From Desulfamplus sp. (GTDB lineage: Bacteria > Desulfobacterota > Desulfobacteria > Desulfobacterales > Desulfobacteraceae): a DNA stretch of 43,215 bases. The translations under genes were made by a program, and so were the position numbers. The notes below the pieces were generated by a model. That model ran no database searches, was not told the DNA's origin, and worked only from the letters and a program-made list of their open reading frames with translations. Shown here one piece after another: positions 1-8,300 of the stretch. The stretch is from contig JADGBC010000011.1 of NCBI GenBank assembly GCA_015231705.1, positions 1-43,215 on the forward strand, read 5' to 3'. Numbering within the stretch: the first letter of the stretch is position 1; every line of letters starts with the position of its first letter.

Positions 1-49
1 GCATTTGCATTTGACGCAAGTGCAAGAGATGACAGCACCCGAGTAACTG

Positions 50-370
50 TTGGTCAGAACTATTATGGAGATGTTCTTCTTGGACAGAAGCCAGATAAGC
101 CACACCTGGCATAAACGCGTAGAAAAGGGATATCCGACACCAAGCATAGAAAGGAACAGAGCACTGTTTCCAATCCTTAAAAGATTTGAGAAAGCTGGGA
201 TATTGTCCAGAGGAAGATTTGGTGCATGGCGTTATGAGGTGGGAAATATGGATCACTCATTCATGCAGGGAGTTGAAGCAGCAGGTCAGGCTATTTACCA
301 AGGAGAAGAGCTGACCCTGTGGTATCCGGAAGTTGTCAACTCTGCCCATCCATCAGAAAAGAAAATCTAA
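50..370 (+). CDS. C-terminal fragment of FAD-dependent amine-oxidase-type oxidoreductase, possibly interrupted
   Basis: The 106 residues match the C-terminal end of the NAD(P)/FAD-dependent oxidoreductases (protoporphyrinogen oxidase/UDP-galactopyranose mutase-like) often found in polysaccharide clusters. The signs are RVEKGYPTPS followed by GRFGAWRYEVGNMDHSFMQGVEA, which closes the FAD-binding fold in this family. The family similarity seems to begin right at the first residues of the open frame. The same frame has a TAA at 44-46, just upstream, and the open frame can only start at TTG 50, which has no good ribosome site. The gene is thus either broken by a nonsense or frameshift mutation or is the tail of a longer gene with a sequence error; only 49 bases upstream are visible. 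It runs towards the leftward polysaccharide genes. Family confident, intactness not. Confidence 0.55.
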   Translation: MVRTIMEMFFLDRSQISHTWHKRVEKGYPTPSIERNRALFPILKRFEKAGILSRGRFGAWRYEVGNMDHSFMQGVEAAGQAIYQGEELTLWYPEVVNSAHPSEKKI

Positions 371-376
371 TCCTTT

Positions 377-417
377 TTTTACCGTGAAAATGGATCACAT
401 TTTTATATTAGGGGATG
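377..417. repeat. Partial copy of palindromic repeat R2 (R2-a)
   Basis: The stretch TTTTACCGTGAAAATG followed by CATTTTT and GGGGATGA matches one half of the R2 family (see 8188-8251, 11041-11096 and 23979-24043). It lies in the 59-bp gap between two convergent genes, where its hairpin could help end transcription. The match is partial and degenerate. Confidence 0.4.
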
Positions 418-429
418 ATTGATACACAA

Positions 430-1491
430 TCATATCCGTTTAGCCAAGATATGGTTACGCATTAACTTCAATACCGGACGCTCTACATTCCAGTATAAAA
501 GCCAACCAGCAAGAACAGTTAACACAGAAGCAGATAAAAAGAAGATTGTTATGGATATCTGCCCGTTTATAGGGAAATAGATCTTTAAAAACGGAATAAC
601 CACAGTTAAAAAAGGGTAATGCAGCAGATAGATTGAGTATGATGCATTACCAAAATAAGCTAGACTCTTTTGGCTTCCAAAGAACCTCTCAATATTATCT
701 GACAGGGAAGAGAGCATTAACATTCCGCCAGCCAATCCAAAGCCCAGCGTGATAATCCATAAATCCCAGTTTATGATCTTGTATAAAGAACAATAAAAAG
801 CAGTTAACGAAAATATAATGATTCCGCATATAAATGATGAGTATCCCAGTTTATTTCTCATATATGGAGCAAGTTTCTTTAAATACATCGCAATGTATGA
901 AACAGCACCACCTATCATGAACAGTACGGTATATTTATGAAAAGCATAATGAATGATAAAATAAATCTCGACTCCAAAAAAGTTAGTCAGGATAACTCCG
1001 ACCATCCAGCAGAGAAGAATAATAGTACCCAGAATCCGGTTCAAGATAAGAAAAGAGAATATGATATAAAAAAAAACCTCAAAGGATAGTGTCCAACAGA
1101 CTGGATTGATAAAACTTGGAGGAGGCATCAGAAGGGCAATATTTTGATAAACATTCTCAATAGTGATTAGATGGTTGACCAGAAGCCATGAGGAGATCAT
1201 TGCCAAAGTAATCCAGTAAATAGGATAAATCCTGATAAAGCGCTTTTTTAAATATCTGAAATATCTCCGTGGCTTATCAATATCTTTAAAGTGAACCATG
1301 AAGATAATGAAGCCACTTAAAACAAAGAAGAGATGAACGCCAGAGAAACCAAACATGAAGAGTCCTCCGAGCGGGGAGATCTTGAAATAGGTTTCAATCA
1401 GTTGTGTTGCATGAAATAGCACTACCAGTATTGCTGCTACTCCTCTAAATGCCTGTATTGTATATACAGTATCACTATTTTTTGACGCCAA
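430..1491 (-). CDS. Acyltransferase family 3 membrane protein (OafA/YrhL-like)
   Basis: Integral membrane O-acyltransferase of the acyltransferase_3 family, expected to add acetyl or another acyl group to a surface sugar. Visible signs are the N-terminal IQAFRGVAAILVVLFH motif, LFFVLSGFIIF in the second segment, repeated aromatic hydrophobic helices throughout, and SYSIYLLHYPFL near the end, all typical of the family; about 350 residues is the usual length. The frame stays open to ATG 1602, but the extra residues do not look like the family. TTG at 1491 places the start just before the conserved core and overlaps the end of the upstream gene by 17 bases, as in a coupled operon. It is the last gene of the leftward cluster. 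Family sure, start uncertain, substrate unknown. Confidence 0.8.
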   Translation of the reverse strand: MASKNSDTVYTIQAFRGVAAILVVLFHATQLIETYFKISPLGGLFMFGFSGVHLFFVLSGFIIFMVHFKDIDKPRRYFRYLKKRFIRIYPIYWITLAMISSWLLVNHLITIENVYQNIALLMPPPSFINPVCWTLSFEVFFYIIFSFLILNRILGTIILLCWMVGVILTNFFGVEIYFIIHYAFHKYTVLFMIGGAVSYIAMYLKKLAPYMRNKLGYSSFICGIIIFSLTAFYCSLYKIINWDLWIITLGFGLAGGMLMLSSLSDNIERFFGSQKSLAYFGNASYSIYLLHYPFLTVVIPFLKIYFPINGQISITIFFLSASVLTVLAGWLLYWNVERPVLKLMRNHILAKRI

Positions 1492-3913
1492 GTCGTTCTG
1501 CCCACCCACTGTGAAAAGAGTATGATACAAGCCAATGATATAAGTTTGAAGAAAAAAGTATCTGCCTCTGATCCAGAAAATCCATACATCTGACAAAAAC
1601 ATTCCAGACAGGAGGAAGAAGAATAAAAGTCCAGAGAGCTGGAGGATTGAACGCAGGCAAATAGATATTATGACGCAGGGCAGGATGTATTTTCAATAGA
1701 GTTTCAACAGCAAATCCAACTTTCCTCTGGCGATTAAAAAAAGAGATCATATCAGTAGGATGCAAATGTCTTGCCCTGGCTTCCGGAACATAGATTATTT
1801 TCAAACCCTCCCTGGAAAGCCTGTAACCAAGATCAATATCCTCCCAACCATATTCTTTGAAACATGAATCAAAAGGATTATCTCCCAAAACAGACATACT
1901 CATGGAAATGTGGGATGTATAAAAGCATGTAAATGGCACTTGCTCTCCTGGAGACATCAATTTATATCCAAATTGTGCTCCAAAATTATTAATAAAATCA
2001 AGAAACGGGGAGACATCCATCTTTTCTCTGTCCCAGTCCGTAAATCCAACGACAGCCATGCTGCCATCAATATTCATCTTTTTATGCATACCCATATGAA
2101 TCTGAAGGCAATCTGGCTCAAGCAGAATATCATCGCCGATAAACATGACGATACCGCCATTTACGGATTTTAAACCATAGTTCCTGGCCTGCCCCTGTTT
2201 CTGATTCTCCTGAGTCAAAAACTTTATACTGAAATGCAGATTAGCCTCTTCCTGGTTTCTCCACAGATTCATAAAATCCATTGTCCCATCAGTCGATCCA
2301 TCATCCACCACAATTACATTAAAGTTTTTCAAAGTCTGTTTCATCAATGAAGCAAGAGCCTCTTTCAGAACCTCTTTACGATTGTAAGTGGGGATAATTA
2401 CTGTCAAGTCCTTGCCATCTAAAGCATCGGAAGAAACCTGGAAGAGACTTTCAGTGTTGTTGATGGCTTTAAAATTGATCACCTCAACCGCACAGCCCAG
2501 AATCCTTTTATCTCCATTATTAAAAACAGCGTCTGGAGACCATGTTGATGAAACTATATCAATCTCAAGAATACCTTCTGAATCAGATTGAGCATTGATT
2601 TCAAGAGTGTGCCAACCAAAATGTCCCTTGAATTCAAACTCTCTTATTGATGGTCCACATGATATATTTACCCATACCCCTTCTGCCCTATCAAGAGGAG
2701 GCCCTGGTAACAGGAGGTTTAGTATAACGGAGCCGGAGCAATTAGGTGCAACCTTGAGCCAGCATTTGGCATGACCAGTATTCCATCTTGCTCTCTTGTC
2801 ATCTATGGTTTCAACAAAGTACCATCCACTCCCCAGTCTTCCAATGGCAAGATCGTCTCCCATGGGCAATGAAGTAGCTTTAACTGTATAATCAACTATC
2901 CTTTTCCTGTTTATTTGAGGAATCTGAGGAGGTATGGTGGGAGAAGCTGAAATAAGCCCCTTCATAAAAAGCTCTTCGTCAGAAGGTATTCGAGCTTTTT
3001 GTATCCTTGAACGTTCCAAAAGGGTATCAGGTAACCTGATAAGGTTCCACCAGATAACCTGCATCATCTCTTTCCATGCCTTTCTCCTGATCCACATTCT
3101 GGCGTGCTCAATCAGGACAGACTTGACATTTTTTTTTCTATAGCACTTAAGGATAGATCTGACATTATGGCGCATACCCAAGCGATCCCGCCACCCGTTA
3201 CCGTGCACAACTGCAGTTGTTCCGCCAAAACGGTGATAGACTATGGAGTTGGGACATACATGAACCTGTCCACCAGCAAGCCATATACGCCAGCCAAGAT
3301 CCACATCTTCGTGATACATGAAGAATGATTTGTCAAAGCCTCCAAGGTTCAAAAAGTCCTTTTTAGATATCAGCATTGCCGCTGCAGTTGGGAAAAGCAC
3401 AGGGATGCTGCGTTTTTCAGAGAGCGATTCAATTGCACCATGATCATTTGAAAAACCAAAAAAGTGGTCATATCCATATCCCATCCTGGACATTCCACCG
3501 CCCAGAGCATTCAGAAGTTTGGGATGCTCAATCAGCATAAGTTTTGAGCATGCAGCAGTAATCTGTTTATTTTGAGACATCAGCTCAGACAGATTGAGAA
3601 GCCAGTCAGGATGAACTTCAGTATCGTTGTTCAAAAAGGCAATCATATCCCCTTCTGCAAATTCGACCCCAAGTTCATTGGCTCTCCCGAAACCTAAATT
3701 TTTTTTAGCTTCTATTACTTTGAGCCTGGGTGAATTTTTATTAAACCCAAAATTATTCTTGAGCCAGACAACACTTTCATCCTCTGAACCGTTATCAACA
3801 ACAATAATTTCAAAAGCAACACCTTCTGTAGTTATTAATGAAGGTATGCATTTTTTCAGATGATTTAATCCGTTGTAATTAACGACAATAACTGAAACCG
3901 CAACATATTCCAT
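1475..3913 (-). CDS. Bidomain family 2 glycosyltransferase
   Basis: 812-residue cytoplasmic protein with two GT-A type family 2 glycosyltransferase domains. The first (about 5-255) has SVIVVNYNG, VVDNGSEDES, LNNDTEVHPDW and MYHEDVDLGWR, as in rhamnosyl/WbbL-like enzymes. A middle part (about 350-490), rich in predicted beta strands with the stretch GRLGSGWYFVE, resembles the beta domains found between GT modules in such proteins. The second GT2 domain (about 502-760) has TVIIPTYNRKEV, VVDDGSTDGT, GDDILLEPDC and GWEDIDLGYRL. The start is well supported by GGAGG seven bases before ATG 3913. It probably adds two successive sugars to the polysaccharide made by this cluster. Sugar specificity cannot be read from the sequence. 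Confidence 0.88.
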   Translation of the reverse strand: MEYVAVSVIVVNYNGLNHLKKCIPSLITTEGVAFEIIVVDNGSEDESVVWLKNNFGFNKNSPRLKVIEAKKNLGFGRANELGVEFAEGDMIAFLNNDTEVHPDWLLNLSELMSQNKQITAACSKLMLIEHPKLLNALGGGMSRMGYGYDHFFGFSNDHGAIESLSEKRSIPVLFPTAAAMLISKKDFLNLGGFDKSFFMYHEDVDLGWRIWLAGGQVHVCPNSIVYHRFGGTTAVVHGNGWRDRLGMRHNVRSILKCYRKKNVKSVLIEHARMWIRRKAWKEMMQVIWWNLIRLPDTLLERSRIQKARIPSDEELFMKGLISASPTIPPQIPQINRKRIVDYTVKATSLPMGDDLAIGRLGSGWYFVETIDDKRARWNTGHAKCWLKVAPNCSGSVILNLLLPGPPLDRAEGVWVNISCGPSIREFEFKGHFGWHTLEINAQSDSEGILEIDIVSSTWSPDAVFNNGDKRILGCAVEVINFKAINNTESLFQVSSDALDGKDLTVIIPTYNRKEVLKEALASLMKQTLKNFNVIVVDDGSTDGTMDFMNLWRNQEEANLHFSIKFLTQENQKQGQARNYGLKSVNGGIVMFIGDDILLEPDCLQIHMGMHKKMNIDGSMAVVGFTDWDREKMDVSPFLDFINNFGAQFGYKLMSPGEQVPFTCFYTSHISMSMSVLGDNPFDSCFKEYGWEDIDLGYRLSREGLKIIYVPEARARHLHPTDMISFFNRQRKVGFAVETLLKIHPALRHNIYLPAFNPPALWTFILLPPVWNVFVRCMDFLDQRQILFSSNLYHWLVSYSFHSGWAERLGVKK

Positions 3914-3939
3914 TTATGAACCTCCGATCGAAACCACTC

Positions 3940-5316
3940 TTATGATTGTTTTTTCTCTTGTATGCCCAGGCTCATTTCAAGATTTTGAATGTGTTTCAGA
4001 AGGTCGTTCACATAGTCAATACTCTCTTTTTCCATAACCTCCCGATCCTTTTGGCGTTGCACTATATCATTCTCAAGACTTTGAATATGCCTTAAAAGAT
4101 CGTTAACATAATCAACCCGCTCTTTATCCATTGTTTCCCAATCTTTTTGGAGTTTAATGGTTTCATTTTCAAGTTTTTTGATCTCATTTTCAAGTTTCTT
4201 GATATAAATTTCCCGATCCTTGTCCATCTTTTCCCACTCTTGCTGAAGACTTCTGGTTCCCTGCTCAAGATTCCTGATATCACCCTCAAGTCTATTGATG
4301 TAGGCTTCTCGATCCTTGTCCATCTTTTCCCACTCTTGTTGAGATAGTCTGGTCTTCTGCTCAATATTTATGATATCATTTTCAAGTTTCTTGATATAGG
4401 TTTCTCGATCCTTGTCCATCTCTGTCCAGGTAGAACGCTCTTGTTGGAATTTTTTAACCTCTTCCTTTAAAAGAGTCATTTCCGGTAAAAATTCTCCTCG
4501 CATCTCCTTATTTACAGCCTTATATATCTCAACCATTTTATCAGGTGAATATCTGTGCCAATGTTTTAGATATAATTCTGCACGACCTTTATCCTGCCAT
4601 TGCTCTCCGCCTCCACCGACGATAAAAGAATGGTCAAATATCCTGTAAACAGCCGTAAAAAACGGTAGAAATATCAATTTGGCATGATCTGAGAGTCTCA
4701 GAAGAAGATCCCAGTCCTCAAAGCATGAAAATGAAGAATCAAAGCCCCCTATTTCCAAAAAAAGAGATCTCGGAATAATCAAAGCATTGATGGGTATATG
4801 GTTCTCCCACAAAATAGCATCAGCATTGAAAGGGGTACTGAAGATTTTAAAAAGCTCGCCAGAAAATCCATTACTGCTATAACGCAATGCTTTTACCTTT
4901 CCATGATAAACAACTGGCTCATTATGAATCTCCCTTTCAGGTGAATCTCCATTTTTTATAATCTCAATAAATTCTTTTATCCCTTCTGAAAGAAGAAGAT
5001 CATCGTCATCAAGGAAAAAAACCCAGGGGGCAGAAGATGAGTTAACACCACTGTTCCCAGCAGCCGATCTACCAACACTATCTTTAATATTTATATATAT
5101 GTATGGAATTTTCCCAGTAAGCACTTCATCAACAATATTTTCCACACACGCACCACCATCATTTACAACTATAACTTCAAAAAAATGATACTTCTGATCT
5201 TCAATAGCAAGAAGAGAATCAACAGCCAAAATGCTCTCTAACCCCTCTCTTAATAGAGATGCACGATTCTTGGTACGCATAACTATCGATATTTCAGGGT
5301 TTTGTCTTTTATCCAT
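3940..5316 (-). CDS. Family 2 glycosyltransferase with C-terminal coiled coil built from 32-residue repeats
   Basis: Residues about 8-250 form a GT2 domain: SIVMRTKNRASLL at the nucleotide-binding strand, EVIVVNDGG, the FFLDDDDLLL metal-binding strand, and FSCFEDWDLLLRL near the acceptor site. Residues 296-455 are five consecutive 32-residue repeats with core EWEKMDKDRE.YI..LE..I, strongly charged and heptad-like, so a long coiled coil is expected. Such tails on polysaccharide glycosyltransferases can set chain length or hold enzymes together; here that is inference. The gene starts 8 bases inside the end of the upstream PIG-L/GT gene (ATG 5316) and is followed after 26 bases by the double GT2 gene. 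Sugar specificity unknown. Confidence 0.85.
   Translation of the reverse strand: MDKRQNPEISIVMRTKNRASLLREGLESILAVDSLLAIEDQKYHFFEVIVVNDGGACVENIVDEVLTGKIPYIYINIKDSVGRSAAGNSGVNSSSAPWVFFLDDDDLLLSEGIKEFIEIIKNGDSPEREIHNEPVVYHGKVKALRYSSNGFSGELFKIFSTPFNADAILWENHIPINALIIPRSLFLEIGGFDSSFSCFEDWDLLLRLSDHAKLIFLPFFTAVYRIFDHSFIVGGGGEQWQDKGRAELYLKHWHRYSPDKMVEIYKAVNKEMRGEFLPEMTLLKEEVKKFQQERSTWTEMDKDRETYIKKLENDIINIEQKTRLSQQEWEKMDKDREAYINRLEGDIRNLEQGTRSLQQEWEKMDKDREIYIKKLENEIKKLENETIKLQKDWETMDKERVDYVNDLLRHIQSLENDIVQRQKDREVMEKESIDYVNDLLKHIQNLEMSLGIQEKKQS
3952..4431 (-). repeat. Five 96-bp coding tandem repeats
   Basis: Five units of 96 bases without spacers encode residues 296-455 of the coiled-coil glycosyltransferase. 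Units two and three are nearly identical (both start EWEKMDKDRE); the outer units are more diverged, and the last two share YVNDLL.HIQ.LE. This pattern suggests stepwise duplication inside the gene. Confidence 0.85.
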
Positions 5317-8300
5317 CTATTTCAAAACTCCAATCTTCTCTGACTTTACTCAAATTAGGATTATAAAAAGGGTCGTGTCGAAGGATTGTTCCCCACTTGG
5401 CCTTTATGTTATTCGTTGCGACCGGATCAACATAATAGCCTCTGCTGTAAGACTCATAATGATATAACTGGGCAAACGGGGTGTAGATAATTTGATACCC
5501 CTTATGTCTTATTGTCATACACAGATCTATATCATTATAAATTACCTTGAAATTATCTTGATCAAACCCACCGACCTCTTCAAAAACAGATTTTCTCACC
5601 ATCATGCAGGCACCGGTAACCGCACTTACGTTTCTTACCATAGATGGGAATCCATGATAAAAATCAGTTTCATATCTGTTAACATGCTTAAAGGCATGGC
5701 CAGCAAGCCCTGCTATTCCAACTACAACTCCAGCATGCTGTATTGTATCATTGACATAATAGAGTTTTGCCCCTACAACTCCGACCTCATCACGGCATGC
5801 ATGCTCCAGCATTGCATCAAGCCATTGCTCTGAAATAACCTCTGTATCTGAATTGAGAAAAAGAAGCATATCTCCCTTTGCATGTATGGCAGCGTAGTTA
5901 TTTATTGCTGAATAGTTAAAAGGTTTATCATAGTCCAAAATAGTCAGATTAAGGCCAGAAAGAGATTTCAGTTGACTTAGCAGCAAAAAGGTTTCCCTCT
6001 TTTTACTCTGATTATTTACACAGATAATTTCATAATTTTTATATTCTGTTTTTTCCACTATGCTCTGAATACAGGTCTCAAGAACCTCGTGACTATCTTT
6101 GAATGGAATTATTATAGAGACAAATGTATTTGGATCAAATTTACGTGCAACCCGAAATGACTGCTTGGTCAATCCATCATAAACTTCAGCCTCAACACCC
6201 CTACGCTTCATAGAGAGTGCAATTGCTTTTTTTGCCTTTGATGACGCTCTATCAGAAAAAGATCCTTTAGCATGATAAAATGAATGTTTGTCATGATTAC
6301 CTGAGCATATAACACCAGAAGACTGTGACGAAACACTGTCTGAGACAATTTTTATGTGAAAGTCTCTTGAATTGGCCGTAATTATAGGAGTTTCATTTTT
6401 AGTTGTACCCATCAGGGCATGGCCGTTATCCAGATTTTCCGAGCAGCTATCTACTGCATCAAAGATTCTGCGATGATATAAAATTTGAGGAATATGACGG
6501 ATGTTTGTTGTTAATTCACTCAATTTAAGAAGCAGGTCATATTCACAGCACTCTTCAAATCCAGGAGTATAACCCCCTGCTTTTTGAAAAATATCTTTTT
6601 TGTAAAGAACCAAACTTCCAATGTACATGCTCGACAAAAAAAGATCAGGAGACCAGTCTGGCTTGAAAAACGGCTCCATCCGTACACCTTTGTCTGAAAT
6701 TTTATCCTCATCACTGTAAATACAGTCTGTATCTGGAGATTGTCTGAGAAGTTTTACACATTCATGCAGGGCATCAGTTGCCAGCGTGTCAAATGGCTCA
6801 AGCATACACAAATAACTGCATTCTGAAGAATTAATAATTTGATTAAGATTATTGGCAATTTCCCCATTAATATGAAGATTCTGAACAGTAACTCTGTTGT
6901 CATCCATATATTGATTCAAGAAATTTTTTAAAGACTTATCAACCCTGCAACCTGAATCTTCTAAACTATTGTCCGAATCTTCTGAACTATTGCCTGAATT
7001 TGGCAGGCATATACCTGATGTACTGCCAAGTAGTATCAATTTCCAATTTTTATATGATTGATTCATTACAGATTCAATCGAGTCTGATAAAAGATCCAGA
7101 TAGCAAGAATATGAAGATATAGTTGAGTTCAAACACTGACAGTCATAGCTCAGATTAAAAAGTGGAATGACAACCGCAATATCAGGAACTTCGCCATCAT
7201 TAGCAGATACAAATTGGGTCATTTCGTTGTTTACAGAGTGTTCATTTGCTGCAATCCAGAGATGATATTTTGCTACAGGATCTATTTTTGGGCCAAGTCT
7301 CGACCAAAGTCCAAGGCACTTGTCATCAACTCCTTCTGTAAGAGACAGGCTGATATAAAATGTCTGGCCATCAGAGTATTCAACAGGTTCAAATTCAAAA
7401 GAGACAAAACGGTTATCCATGATGGCTGGAGACATTATTTTAGATGTACGGAGAGGGGTCTGTTCATTCAAACTTGCAAAATCGCAATGTGTATAAAGAG
7501 ATAATTCAAGAATACCCGGGTTGACTCTCATGTAAGTTGCCATGAACAGGTCAATACAGGCCAGATTTTTCTTTGTACACTTTATGGAAAACAGAACAGG
7601 TTTGTTATTAACAAGAGGTATAAGTTCTTTATTGCCATAGGTGTCACTTTCCAGATATATGTCATGCTCTCTAAAATCACCATCCAGCTCATCTTCTGAA
7701 TAAAAGATAGCTATAGGTTCTCTATCTGTAATTGGTAGTTCCGTTAAATCTTGTGGACAATTTTCAGATTCACAGCAGTCGCACCCTTCAGCAAAAGGCT
7801 TTGCATACGATTTAGAACAAGACACTGGCGTGTGAGCATAACTAAAATCATTTTTTTTTTTAAGAGAGAATCTCTTTTTTCTCAGATTCCTGAAAAAAAG
7901 TCTCAAATTCATCATTGATTTGATGTAACCAGATGCCAGTCTATGCGATCTTGACAAAGAAACAACAGAGATATTTTCTTCCAATATTTTTACGATCTCG
8001 TTATTTTTTTTGTTTATCTTTTTAAGAGCCTCTATTTCACTTGTTTTTTCATTGATATCTTTTGCAAGTTCATTTGATAAATTAAAATAGGTTAAAAGTG
8101 TGGCAGCCTGATTGTTTACTTTATCCCTTAACCGTCTTAATTGATTGTTATATGTTGAAGTAATAAAAGATATTTTATTGCCAATTATTTTACCATGAAA
8201 ATGAACATTATCATTTTCATTATTGGGGGTGGCCCAATTCGGCCATGACCGTTTATTATCAGTTGCTGACTTTTCCTCTGCCCATTTCACTTGCCCAGAA

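Noticed and set aside
4092-4364. 90-residue open frame with repeated KSGKRWTRI
   Set aside because: It is a shifted-frame reading of the 96-bp repeats of the coiled-coil glycosyltransferase.
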